Positions 43,645 to 52,147 are shown, numbered from the stretch's first letter. The stretch is 64,000 nucleotides of DNA from Bacteroidota bacterium (GCA_018266835.1 JAFDZP010000002.1:200419-264418); one strand, 5' to 3'. Notes: generated by a model from the letters alone, not told the origin. Program-made: numbers and translations.

Positions 43645-44175
43645 TTAAAGAGGAACAGATAATCCAATAGTTGTATTTACCCAGTTAGCCTTAACGCCGC
43701 CTGTAGTGAATGGATTATGATATTTTACTTTGAGATTAACAATAAGCTTATCGCTGAAGAAACCTTTGCTTACTCCACCGCCAAGATTAATTCCTGCGTA
43801 AGTCTTGCTTTCTAAAACAATTCCGAAAACTTCAGCTTTTAAAGTGTAAGCTCCCAAGCCTGCCTCGCCAAAAAATTTGTATTCTGACTCAGGTTGAAAA
43901 TAATATCTTCCGTTAACAGTAACTTCCCAGAACGTGGCGTTAACATCCCACGTAGCAGCGGCTGTTGCTACAAGAGCATAATTATAATTCAGCCGGTATG
44001 AAGATTCTAAACCAAGATGAACATCGGTAGGACTATCGCCTCCTCCGGAAGTAAATGATGAGATGCCTAAATTCAGTCCTGTATAAAGTTTGTTAATTGT
44101 CTGTGCATTTGAAGAATTTGAAAAGCATACAATAGCGCACAGCACTACTACAAAAAATAGTGAGATTTTTTTCAC
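43645..44175 (-). CDS. Outer-membrane beta-barrel protein (OMP_b-brl-like)
   Basis: 176-aa exported protein: signal peptide (LFFVVVLCAIVCFSNSSNAQ), then alternating strands with Tyr/Phe (YTGLNLGISSFTSGGG, SYRLNYNYALVATAAATW, GRYYFQP, AGINLGGGVSKGF, NLKVKYHNPF, TTIGLSVPL). Size fits an eight-stranded barrel like OmpX/OmpW-type small porins. GTG start (44173-44175). No binding function can be read. Alone between a convergent hairpin and the repeat cluster. Confidence 0.75.
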   Translation of the reverse strand: MKKISLFFVVVLCAIVCFSNSSNAQTINKLYTGLNLGISSFTSGGGDSPTDVHLGLESSYRLNYNYALVATAAATWDVNATFWEVTVNGRYYFQPESEYKFFGEAGLGAYTLKAEVFGIVLESKTYAGINLGGGVSKGFFSDKLIVNLKVKYHNPFTTGGVKANWVNTTIGLSVPL

Positions 44176-44359
44176 GAGAGTTTGTGGTTTGATTTTTTAA
44201 ATGGATGTGGGATATGCGATAGTAATATTGCGATTTGTATGATGAATTACAAATGCAAACAGAGTATAGACTTTAGCGAGTCTAGTGCACTTCATAAGAA
44301 AGCTTGAAGGGATATTAGGTATAGCGTAAAAGCAAGAACTTTCAAAACACGATGTATGT

Positions 44360-44396
44360 CCCCCTCCTTACTAAGGAGGGGGCAGGGGGTGGTTTA
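44360..44396. repeat. GGAGG palindrome upstream of DUF559 gene
   Basis: Arms CCCCCTCCTTA and TAAGGAGGGGG around one base, right flank CAGGGGGTGGTTTAA. Same orientation as the copy at 44911; flank faces the DUF559 gene 39 bases on. Confidence 0.85.
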
Positions 44397-44435
44397 ATGT
44401 GTGCTATGAATTTAGAAAAATTACTAAATTTCTGA

Positions 44436-44804
44436 ATGAAATTATTCAATCAGACAAAATATAAGGAATTCAGAAAAGAATTAAGAAATAATTCTACAGT
44501 TGGGGAACAAGTGTTATGGCAAAAATTAAAGGGAAGCCAGTTTTTAGATTTGAAATTCAGACGACAATACAGTGTAGAAAAATATGTTATAGATTTTTAT
44601 TGTCCTGAACTTAAATTGGGAATTGAAGTTGACGGTGCATCTCATAACAGAGAAACCTCAAAAGAAGATGATGAAGCGAGAACAAGATACTTAAACGCTC
44701 ACGCAGTTAATATTGTTAGATTTAAGGATTACGAGATTATAGAAAATGTTGAAAAGGTATTGCAAATACTGGAAACAAAAGTTATGAAATTGAAGCAAAC
44801 GTAA
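44436..44804 (+). CDS. DUF559 endonuclease-like protein (Vsr fold)
   Basis: 122-aa protein with the complete DUF559 pattern: AEQxLWxxL-type helix (VGEQVLWQKLKG), FRRQYSVEKYVIDFYCPELKLGIEVDG, and VRFKDYEIIENVEKVL. The fold is that of very-short-patch repair / PD-(D/E)xK nucleases; D in VIDFYC and E/D in GIEVDG are the likely metal ligands. Biological role of DUF559 is not established. The gene lies between a full and a truncated GGAGG palindrome, in the densest cluster of that repeat. AT-rich like the next gene. Confidence 0.85.
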   Translation: MKLFNQTKYKEFRKELRNNSTVGEQVLWQKLKGSQFLDLKFRRQYSVEKYVIDFYCPELKLGIEVDGASHNRETSKEDDEARTRYLNAHAVNIVRFKDYEIIENVEKVLQILETKVMKLKQT

Positions 44805-44848
44805 TCGACTCTCCCTCTCACGCTAAAGCGGGACTCGATAATTGAAAG

Positions 44849-44875
44849 CTTACTAAGGAGGGGGCAGGGTTTAAA
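44849..44875. repeat. Truncated GGAGG palindrome after DUF559 gene
   Basis: Right half only: CTTACTAAGGAGGGGG (44849-44864) then CAGGGTTTAAA; same orientation as the copies at 44360 and 44911. Confidence 0.7.
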
Positions 44876-44910
44876 ATAAAATATTATTTGTAAAAAACAC
44901 GTTTGGTGCT

Positions 44911-44957
44911 CCCCCTCCTTACTAAGGAGGGGGCAGGGGGTGGTTTAAGGAATAATT
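44911..44957. repeat. Left 47-bp inverted repeat of the PLD gene
   Basis: GGAGG palindrome (44911-44933), then CAGGGGGTGGTTTAAG and GAATAATT. Matches the reverse complement of 46385-46431 at 45 of 47 positions. TTTGTAAAAAA lies outside (44888-44898) and has a partner outside the right repeat. Confidence 0.85.
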
Positions 44958-45030
44958 TTTTATTCTTACTAATAGGTTATTTTAAAATCTCTAAAAAATA
45001 ATTATATTTTGCAAATTTAATATTACCCCT

Positions 45031-46386
45031 ATGCCATTAATTTATAATTTAAAAGAAGAGTTAGATGTAATTCTACCGAAAGCAACTGATGTAAAGATTG
45101 CAGTTGCTTTAGCTAAATATACAGCTTTCAATAATCTTCGCAATCTTATTAAGCCTTCAATTCCTCAATCTTATATTTTGGGGATAGATTTACCCACAGA
45201 TTATGAAGTATTTGAAACACTTTTTAAGGAAAAAGTAAATTCAAGAGTTTATATTTACACAGATAAGGTATTTCACCCAAAAGTTTATATATTAGAACTT
45301 GGAAAGACCCTAACTGCCTATATATCTTCAGCAAATTTGACTGATGCAGGATTTGTTCGAAATGAAGAAGTTACCTATAAAACAGAAAATGATGAGGAAA
45401 TAAAAAATTTAATAGAGTGGTATAACCAATTATATAATGAATCAAATATTATTGATGAAAATTTCTTAAAGAAATACAAAGAAAGAAACAAAGATAAAAA
45501 AATAGAAGATGCTGAAAACAAAAGAACTTTTTTTATAAATGGTTTAAAAAATGAATTTGGTAAAAGTCATTATAAAGATATGGATGAATATTTAAGAGAA
45601 CAAGAAATAGATATAACTAAGTTTAATTATTCTGACCAATTTTTTAAATTAGAACATTATTTAGCATTTGAAGACCACAAAATTAAAAATGTCAAGTTTA
45701 ACGATGAAAGACATGCAGTAGTTCAAAAGTTTTTAGAACTTCATGAAGCAATTTATAACCAATTCAAATCGTATAGTTTGAATTCTTTAAACGCACATTA
45801 CAAACCTAGATATATTACCTCTTTATTCGATTTTGCTCAAACAGATCCTAGAGCATTAACAAGCATTTGGCTTCATTATGGGAAAAGCAAAAAAGAACTA
45901 GATATGTTTGAAGATCCAAATGAGAAAAGAGAGCTAAGGCGATACAATGACAATAATGAAGATGACCAAGGTTCATTTATCAATCATATTCGCATACAAT
46001 GCTATCTTAGGAAAAACTGTTTTGGTATTTCATTATTTATAGGAAAACCCAATGGAAGTTTATGGGATAGAGATAACTTAAGAAAAATTCTAAAAAATAC
46101 AGAAGATAGAAAAAAGCTATTAGATATTTTGAGAGAATTAAACGGAGATTATTGGATAAATTATTATTGGCCAAATACTGAAGAAAAATACTTATTTATT
46201 CACAAATCGACTGAAGAACAAATAATAAAATTTTTACAGATAGATGATGACGGCTCTTACTTTTCAATTGGAAAAGAATTTAGTCCTGACAATTTTTTGA
46301 TTTCTACGAAAAATATCAGCCAAACAATATTAAAAGAATTTCAATTGCTTTATCCATTATATGAGTTGATAAAGAAAAATATATAA
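45031..46386 (+). CDS. PLD-family nuclease-like protein
   Basis: 451 aa. The N-terminal ~130 residues carry a phospholipase-D-superfamily active site: H82-P-K84 (VFHPKVYIL) followed by SSANLTDAGFVRNEEV (S100, N102, G, N111, E112-113), as in PLD-type restriction endonucleases (BfiI/NgoFVII-like) with one HxK per chain. The remaining ~320 residues are charged and helical with no known domain; they may recognise DNA or a partner. No signal peptide. Visibly AT-richer than neighbouring genes. No DNA methyltransferase or helicase adjoins it, so a restriction role is unproven. Its stop codon (46384-46386) touches the right inverted repeat. ATG start. Confidence 0.7.
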   Translation: MPLIYNLKEELDVILPKATDVKIAVALAKYTAFNNLRNLIKPSIPQSYILGIDLPTDYEVFETLFKEKVNSRVYIYTDKVFHPKVYILELGKTLTAYISSANLTDAGFVRNEEVTYKTENDEEIKNLIEWYNQLYNESNIIDENFLKKYKERNKDKKIEDAENKRTFFINGLKNEFGKSHYKDMDEYLREQEIDITKFNYSDQFFKLEHYLAFEDHKIKNVKFNDERHAVVQKFLELHEAIYNQFKSYSLNSLNAHYKPRYITSLFDFAQTDPRALTSIWLHYGKSKKELDMFEDPNEKRELRRYNDNNEDDQGSFINHIRIQCYLRKNCFGISLFIGKPNGSLWDRDNLRKILKNTEDRKKLLDILRELNGDYWINYYWPNTEEKYLFIHKSTEEQIIKFLQIDDDGSYFSIGKEFSPDNFLISTKNISQTILKEFQLLYPLYELIKKNI

Positions 46387-46431
46387 TTATTCTTTAAACC
46401 ACCCCCTGCCCCCTCCTTATTAAGGAGGGGG
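46385..46431. repeat. Right 47-bp inverted repeat of the PLD gene
   Basis: AATTATTC, then TTTAAACCACCCCCTG and the palindrome arms (CCCCCTCCTTA / TAAGGAGGGGG, ending 46431). Inverted copy of 44911-44957; also unit 1 of the tandem array that follows. Confidence 0.85.
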
Positions 46432-46672
46432 AATACTATTTTTTTTTACAAACAAAGGTTACTAAATAAACCATCCTATCTTTTAATACGGAGGGGAAAT
46501 ACGATATATTCTTTTTACAAACATAATTACTCGTTAAACCACCCCCTACCCCCTCCTTAGTAAGGAGGGGGGACACTATTTTTTATAAACAAAAGATACT
46601 AATTAAAACCACCCTACCTTCTAGTACGGAAAAGGAATTCATATTTTTATTTAATTTATAAATGGTAGAGTA
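46395..46672. repeat. Tandem array of four ~70-bp units (A-B-A-B)
   Basis: Units begin with TAAACC at 46395, 46467, 46535 and TAAAACC at 46604 (periods 72, 68, 69). Units 1 and 3 contain intact GGAGG palindromes; units 2 and 4 share a decayed version (CCTA-CTT-A-TACGGA). The rest of each unit is a T-rich ACAAAC/ATAAAC spacer. The pattern implies duplication of a ~140-bp two-unit block. Confidence 0.75.
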
Positions 46673-46687
46673 TTTATACCCAACAAA

Positions 46688-46724
46688 AAAACCCTTGCAC
46701 TACTCTCTCTGATGCAAGGGTTTT
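46688..46724 (-). terminator. Terminator of the arylsulfotransferase-like gene
   Basis: Twelve-bp stem AAAACCCTTGCA (46688-46699) with TGCAAGGGTTTT (46713-46724); T-run on the minus strand. Confidence 0.88.
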
Positions 46725-46778
46725 ATTAAATTATTAAACGGAAGGTAGAAATTACTTTATAAAAAATGTTCTTTTAAA

Positions 46779-48626
46779 TTATTTAATAAGCATCATTTGT
46801 TTTGTTTGCGTAAATGTATTTGTTTTCAGTTCATAAAAATATATACCTGATGAAAATTCAGAGGCATTCCATTTATATTCATAGCTGCCGGGAGATTTTA
46901 CTTCGTAATCAACCTCTTTTACTTTCTGCCCTATTAAATTATAAATGCTAAGCTTTACATCGGTTAGTGCAGGTATATCAAATTTAATTGTAGTCGAAGG
47001 ATTGAACGGATTCGGATAATTCTGATAAAGACTGAACTTAGACGGCGTTACGCTTTGAAGCGGTTCCTGCACACTCACAGATGCATCGCCAAATCTGTAA
47101 GCGCGGTAACTGCATATTCCATCTGGCAATGTAAGCTCAAAAACTTTTTCCCTGTTAGCATTCACCTCAGTGACAGTAGGATTCGCCGCTCCCCATCCGA
47201 TTATTGTATTACCGTTTGCAAGCCTTTGCGTATATCCCATAGCATAACCGTATGTGGACCTGTTATTAATGTACTGCCAGACTAATTTAGCAGTATGGCG
47301 TGTTTCATCAAGCTGATATTCAGCAGCTCTGGAAAAAAAAGTAGGGTCACTATCAGCATTGGGTTCTCCTGTGGGGTCTCTGGTAAACCGGTAGTTTCCA
47401 TTATCAAAAATCGAAATATTTCCGTTTGCAAGTCTTCTTACTGCATGCTGATAAGAAAATTTTATTGAATCATTTAAAAAAGTAAACTGATTATGCCTCC
47501 CGCCGAATCTCCACATTATTTCCCCGTTGCTTCTGTTTATTTTTGTCAGTTCTTCCTGATGCCTGCTGGATATTATTATATTTCCGTCGTTATCAAGCTC
47601 GATAGCATTCCCGTGCACATAGTCAATCTGATGCGCATAAAGATTTTCATATACAGCATCGGTTATCTCAAAGTTATCCCAGCTTCTCCATTGAAAAATA
47701 ACATTTCTTGCTCTATCCAGTTCCTGTATTACCAGACCTGTAACTATTGCAGCGGAGTCTCCGCCCGCAATAAAATTTCTCATATCTACTAACTGAGGAT
47801 CATAGCTCATTAATAATATGTGATTGCTGTTATCAACCAAACGGAGCTCATGCAGGTCCGTACTGTACCCGTTACCGCAGTAGAAGCTATCTATAATTTC
47901 ATAGTTCGAATTCATTTCAATAAATTTTGCTGCCCGGCTATCATAATACGTCATGTTTCCGTCCGGCTGTTTTTTAAAATCTAAGCAGTTAGAAGGCATC
48001 TCCCTGTAAAATACCGGTTTCCCTGAATTTTCTAAAATCATTAAATAAGGTGTGTTAGCAGTTCCGAATATGGAAAAATTACTAAGGTAAATATATCCCG
48101 GACTTGGCGCATCCGAATTAGAAACTGTTATCTGTGGAAAATCAAGCGGCAATGATGCCGTTCGCCTTGAAGAATTATTGACAGTATTATTACTGATACT
48201 ATACATTATCGACTGTATTCCCATTTCTTTATTAAGCACATCTAATGGTTCAGAGGGTAATGTCTGTTTTTCAGTTTGAAATTTAAAGCTTAGCTCTTCC
48301 GTGAATTTGTTTTTTGTTCCGGATGAAACCTTAACAAATACCGTTTCATCATTAAAGAATTTACTGTCAGGATAAAAAATTGCTGTATATCCGTCATCGC
48401 TTATTCGGGATGAAAATGTATGCTCGCCTGATTTGCTTCCAATAATAGAAACCGATTTTTCATTTAAATAACCGGAAGCAATTTTTTGGCTGAACCTGAT
48501 GGAAACAGATGTAGATGTTTTATTATACTTTGAATCAGGTTTGGGAATGAGTAAAACAGGATTGGAATTCGGTAATGCCGATTGTACAAAGAGAAATAAA
48601 AAAAAGACAAGAGGGACTGCTTTCAT
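46779..48626 (-). CDS. Arylsulfotransferase-family (ASST) protein with T9SS sorting domain
   Basis: 615-aa secreted protein. Signal peptide (LVFFLFLFVQSALP), an Ig-like N-terminal domain (~20-120), then a beta-propeller of the arylsulfate sulfotransferase family: PGYIYLSNFSIFG, STDLHELRLVDNSNHILL, YAHQIDYVHGNAIELDNDGNIIIS, GEIMWRFGG, FSYQHAVRRLANGNISIFDNG. HEL, HGN and QHA His residues are candidate catalytic or substrate-binding positions. The last ~80 residues are a T9SS sorting domain (NYPNPFNPSTTIKFDIP, KQMMLIK). Real sulfotransfer is not proven: many secreted family members are uncharacterised. Own terminator; upstream is a run of phased short repeats. Confidence 0.85.
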   Translation of the reverse strand: MKAVPLVFFLFLFVQSALPNSNPVLLIPKPDSKYNKTSTSVSIRFSQKIASGYLNEKSVSIIGSKSGEHTFSSRISDDGYTAIFYPDSKFFNDETVFVKVSSGTKNKFTEELSFKFQTEKQTLPSEPLDVLNKEMGIQSIMYSISNNTVNNSSRRTASLPLDFPQITVSNSDAPSPGYIYLSNFSIFGTANTPYLMILENSGKPVFYREMPSNCLDFKKQPDGNMTYYDSRAAKFIEMNSNYEIIDSFYCGNGYSTDLHELRLVDNSNHILLMSYDPQLVDMRNFIAGGDSAAIVTGLVIQELDRARNVIFQWRSWDNFEITDAVYENLYAHQIDYVHGNAIELDNDGNIIISSRHQEELTKINRSNGEIMWRFGGRHNQFTFLNDSIKFSYQHAVRRLANGNISIFDNGNYRFTRDPTGEPNADSDPTFFSRAAEYQLDETRHTAKLVWQYINNRSTYGYAMGYTQRLANGNTIIGWGAANPTVTEVNANREKVFELTLPDGICSYRAYRFGDASVSVQEPLQSVTPSKFSLYQNYPNPFNPSTTIKFDIPALTDVKLSIYNLIGQKVKEVDYEVKSPGSYEYKWNASEFSSGIYFYELKTNTFTQTKQMMLIK

Positions 48627-48647
48627 CTCTTTTGATTTTAGTTTTTT

Positions 48648-48708
48648 GGTGAATAACGGTGAATTATTCAGGAATAATGGTGAATTAAACCTTGAATTTG
48701 GTGAATTA
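48648..48708. repeat. Helically phased GGTGAATWA direct repeats
   Basis: GGTGAATAA/GGTGAATTA at 48648, 48658, 48679 and 48700: spacings 10, 21, 21, all multiples of one helical turn. Weaker AATTCA-like copies fill the gaps at the intermediate positions. Lies 22-82 bases upstream of the ASST start codon. Confidence 0.6.
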
Positions 48709-48814
48709 TAGCTTACTTATATTGTTTGAAGTACGACAATCTATTTATTAAATGGTTTAATGGTTTATTAATATATTAGACGGAAAATTTTCGGAGAACT
48801 TACAAGGATAACCC

Positions 48815-48850
48815 AAAAACCCTCACACGATTATCTCATGAGAGGGCTTT
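48815..48850 (-). terminator. Terminator of hppA
   Basis: AAAACCCTCACA and TGAGAGGGCTTT form an imperfect stem; the minus strand reads GAGGGTTTTT at the end. Lies 85 bases after the hppA stop. Confidence 0.65.
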
Positions 48851-48934
48851 GGTTTTACTAATAGTGACTCTTTAAATTTCAGAGTTCTGATATCAGACTT
48901 CAGATATTAATTCTGAATTCTGCACTCTGAATTC

Positions 48935-51376
48935 TTAATTCGATTTAATTCTCATTTTGTAGAATGAACGCCATACGAAAATAAGAGCGATTGCGAAGAA
49001 AATTAATCCGATTTTCGGAGCAATTTTTCTGAAGCCTTCAGAGATTGCAATTTCCATAGCAAGAAGTCCGAACAATGTTGTGAACTTAATTATAGGGTTC
49101 AATGCTACTGAAGATGTATCTTTGAAAGGATCACCAACTGTATCACCGATAACTGTTGCATCATGTAACGGAGTTCCTTTTTGTCTTAAGTCAGTTTCAA
49201 CAACTTTCTTTGCATTATCCCATGCGCCGCCGGCATTAGCCATGAAGAGAGCCTGGAATAAACCTATAACTGCAATAGCAATAAGGTAAGCAATAAAGAA
49301 ACATGTCGGTGCTGATGCTGCAAGAGCAGATTTAATATCCATTCCGGGAACTAAATCGGAAGGGGCTGAGAACATTGCAAAAGCAAGAGCGAAACAGAAA
49401 ATTGCGATGAAGATATTGAACATACCCTTCTGAGCATATTCAGTACAGATCTTCACAACTTCTTTTGATTTTTCCGTTGATGCAGACATATCTGCATTTT
49501 CATCAAGGTTAATATTTCTCTTAATATATTCAACCGCTCTGTAAGCGCCAACTGTAACTGCCTGTGTAGATGCGCCTGTAAACCAGTATATTACTGCGCC
49601 TCCGCAGATAAAGCCGAGAAGCGACCAAGGATTTAATAAGTTAAGAACAAGCTCAGGCTCAAATCCTAAAGTGCTTTTTAATACAAGGATTAGAGAGAAA
49701 ATCATTGTTGTAGCACCCACAACTGCTGTTCCGATAAGCACCGGCTTTGCAGTAGCTTTGAATGTATTTCCTGCGCCGTCGTTTTCTTCAAGGTAAAGCT
49801 TAGCTTTCTCCCAGTCAGGTTTGAAACCGAAATCTCTTTCGATATCTGCTGAATTTTTTTCTTTGTTTTCTTCGATAAGTGAAAGTTCGTAAACTGACTG
49901 AGCGTTATCTGTAACAGGACCATATGAGTCAACGGCGATTGTTACAGGACCCATACCAAGGAATCCGAATGCAACAAGACCGAATGCAAAGATAGCAGGG
50001 TAAATCATAATTTCAGGTGAGCCTGCAGGATTTATATTGTGCGATGCGTAGTAAGCTGCAAACATAAGTCCGAAGAATACCATACCTTTCCAGAATGCAG
50101 AGAAGTTACCTGCAACAAGACCGGAAAGAATTGTAAGTGATGCGCCGCCTTCTTTTGATGATTCAACAACTTCCTGAACGTGAGCTGATTTCGGCGATGT
50201 AAAAATTTTTGTGAACTCGGGGATAAGCGCTGCGCCGAGTGTACCGCAGGATATAATAATGGAAAGCGTCATCCATAAATTATTTGCAAGATGACCGATT
50301 AAAACATATGATACTGCGAACGTAACAAGAATAGAAAGGATAGATGTAATCCAGACTAAAGATGTTAACGGTTTTTCGAAATCTAAATCTTCAGCTTTTG
50401 AATATTTTGCGCTGGAGTAAACTTTATTAATATAGAATGCTGCAATAGATGTAAGAATCATAAGCACGCGCATAACGAAAATCCAGACGAGAAGCTCTGC
50501 CTGAAATCCAGCGCCTGTTACTGCAAGAACGATAAATGAAATAAGCGCAACACCTGTTACACCGTATGTTTCAAAACCGTCAGCTGTCGGTCCTACAGAG
50601 TCACCTGCGTTATCACCGGTACAGTCGGCAATAACACCCGGGTTACGGGGATCATCTTCTTTGATTTTGAAAACAACTTTCATTAAGTCAGAACCGATAT
50701 CAGCAATTTTTGTGAAGATACCGCCGGCGATTCTGAGAGCAGATGCTCCAAGAGATTCACCGATTGCAAAACCTATAAATGAAGCTCCTGCAAGTTCACG
50801 CGGAACGAACAAGAGAATGATAAGCATTAAGAATAATTCAATACAAATGAGCATAACACCGATTGACATACCGGCATCAAGCGGGATGTTCAAAAGGTTT
50901 AACGGTCTTCTTTTTAAAGAAGCGAAAGCCATACGTGAGTTAGCGAGCGTGTTCATTCTTATACCGAACCAAGCTACACCATAAGAACCAAGAATACCAA
51001 TTACCGTCCACATAAGAATCAGTACAACTCCGCCTGCTGACTGATGCTGCAGGAATCCGAAATAAAATCCGATGATGGCGCCGATAATAACAAAAAGAAT
51101 AAACAGAAATTTTCCCTGCTGAATAAGATATGTTTTACAGGTTTCAAAAATGATCTGTGAAACATCCAGCATGGATTTATGGGCAGGAAGTTTTTTAACT
51201 TTAATGAACTGCATTAAAGCGAAAAGCAAGCCCAGAACACACACAGCGAAACCCATATAAAGATATTGGTTTTGTGCCGCTGAGAACTCGGGAATTTTAA
51301 GGTCGGCTTCGCTTGCAAACGCAAACACAGGTAACACCAGCACCATTAAAATAGAGAGTAATAAGTTTTTTTTCAT
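48935..51376 (-). CDS. hppA: Membrane-bound (ion-pumping) pyrophosphatase
   Basis: 813-aa integral membrane PPase coupling PPi hydrolysis to H+ (or Na+) transport. An N-terminal signal-like helix (LLLSILMVLVLPVFAFA) precedes about 16 membrane segments. Substrate-binding block EDDPRNPGVIADCTGDNAGDS-VGPTADGFETYG differs from the common GDNVGDCAGMAADLFETY, which marks a divergent subfamily (Chlorobium-like). GNTFKATAKP near residue 540 has Lys at the position that separates K+-independent (Lys) from K+-dependent (Ala) enzymes, although the following residues are not typical. HDATVIGDTVGDPFKDTSSVALNPIIK near the end is canonical. Single-gene unit with its own terminator. Confidence 0.93.
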   Translation of the reverse strand: MKKNLLLSILMVLVLPVFAFASEADLKIPEFSAAQNQYLYMGFAVCVLGLLFALMQFIKVKKLPAHKSMLDVSQIIFETCKTYLIQQGKFLFILFVIIGAIIGFYFGFLQHQSAGGVVLILMWTVIGILGSYGVAWFGIRMNTLANSRMAFASLKRRPLNLLNIPLDAGMSIGVMLICIELFLMLIILLFVPRELAGASFIGFAIGESLGASALRIAGGIFTKIADIGSDLMKVVFKIKEDDPRNPGVIADCTGDNAGDSVGPTADGFETYGVTGVALISFIVLAVTGAGFQAELLVWIFVMRVLMILTSIAAFYINKVYSSAKYSKAEDLDFEKPLTSLVWITSILSILVTFAVSYVLIGHLANNLWMTLSIIISCGTLGAALIPEFTKIFTSPKSAHVQEVVESSKEGGASLTILSGLVAGNFSAFWKGMVFFGLMFAAYYASHNINPAGSPEIMIYPAIFAFGLVAFGFLGMGPVTIAVDSYGPVTDNAQSVYELSLIEENKEKNSADIERDFGFKPDWEKAKLYLEENDGAGNTFKATAKPVLIGTAVVGATTMIFSLILVLKSTLGFEPELVLNLLNPWSLLGFICGGAVIYWFTGASTQAVTVGAYRAVEYIKRNINLDENADMSASTEKSKEVVKICTEYAQKGMFNIFIAIFCFALAFAMFSAPSDLVPGMDIKSALAASAPTCFFIAYLIAIAVIGLFQALFMANAGGAWDNAKKVVETDLRQKGTPLHDATVIGDTVGDPFKDTSSVALNPIIKFTTLFGLLAMEIAISEGFRKIAPKIGLIFFAIALIFVWRSFYKMRIKSN

Positions 51377-51421
51377 GTATATTTTTGGTTGAATAAATTA
51401 AAGCCTGCAAGTAATGCTGCT

Positions 51422-52006
51422 TTATTCTTTTGTTATAAAGCTTCTGTTGTATTCATTCATTACTTGAACAATATCTTTTGTCAGAAAACTAATGATACAG
51501 TTAAAATAATGCGGGAGAAGCTGCTTGATTACTTCAATTTCTTCATCTGTAAAATTCGAGAGAACATAGTCTACGTAATCTTCCCCTTTGATGATTTCTT
51601 CAGGACCGATACCAATTCTCATTCTCGGGAATTCAATTGTATTAAGATGATAGATAACATTTTTGATTCCGTTGTGGCCGCCGTCAGAGCCCATTCTTCT
51701 CACACGGATTGTTCCAAGCGGAAGCTGGAAGTCATCATAGATAAGAAGTATATCGGAATATTTTATATTGTGTGTGTCTGCGAATTCTTTAACAGCAGGT
51801 CCGCTGTTATTCATAAAGGTAGTGGGCTTTAACAGGATAAAGTCTTCATTATCGATTTTTCCCTCAGCGTAGAACCAGTCACCTTTGCCCGCTTTAAAGG
51901 TGAGACCGAGATTATCGGAAAGTAAATCGAGAACTATGAAGCCTATGTTGTGACGGTTTAATTCGTATTTAGAACCTGGGTTGCCAAGACCAGCGATTAA
52001 TTTCAT
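51422..52006 (-). CDS. pth: Peptidyl-tRNA hydrolase
   Basis: 194-aa enzyme that recycles peptidyl-tRNA. GLGNPGSKYELNRHNIGF gives the catalytic H19 and N9; LLIYDDFQLPLG and GSDGGHNGIKNVI complete the active site. ATG start. Lies on the same strand after rplY, a common pairing, here with a 198-base gap that contains a weak terminator-like hairpin, so co-transcription is not certain. Standard length. Confidence 0.95.
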   Translation of the reverse strand: MKLIAGLGNPGSKYELNRHNIGFIVLDLLSDNLGLTFKAGKGDWFYAEGKIDNEDFILLKPTTFMNNSGPAVKEFADTHNIKYSDILLIYDDFQLPLGTIRVRRMGSDGGHNGIKNVIYHLNTIEFPRMRIGIGPEEIIKGEDYVDYVLSNFTDEEIEVIKQLLPHYFNCIISFLTKDIVQVMNEYNRSFITKE

Positions 52007-52116
52007 TGTTCAATTTAGTTTATCCCTTTTTACAAGGAAATAATTATTTTCTAAAACTTATATCAATAACAGCGGGGAACTATCTTAATACTTGTGCCAG
52101 AGTGCCTTAGAAAATT

Positions 52117-52147
52117 TTCTCTTCTCCCTTTGTGAGGAAGAAGAGAA
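52117..52147 (-). terminator. Weak hairpin between rplY and pth
   Basis: TTCTCTTCT (52117-52125) with AGAAGAGAA (52139-52147), followed on the minus strand by AAAATTTT. Could terminate rplY partially. Confidence 0.35.

Larger units (their letters stand above)
48627..48934. other. 308-bp intergenic region upstream of the ASST gene
   Basis: Contains the phased GGTGAATTA repeats, the hppA terminator (48815-48850) and a low-complexity stretch of TTCTGAATTC-like repeats (48882-48940). No ORF. Confidence 0.5.

Noticed and set aside
46395-46672. Tandem ~70-bp units as a CRISPR array
   Set aside because: Spacers are not unique, units alternate intact and decayed, and there are no cas genes.
51389-51832. 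Plus-strand ORF of 147 codons over pth
   Set aside because: Lies antisense to pth, which has full family motifs; no start signal or recognisable motif.
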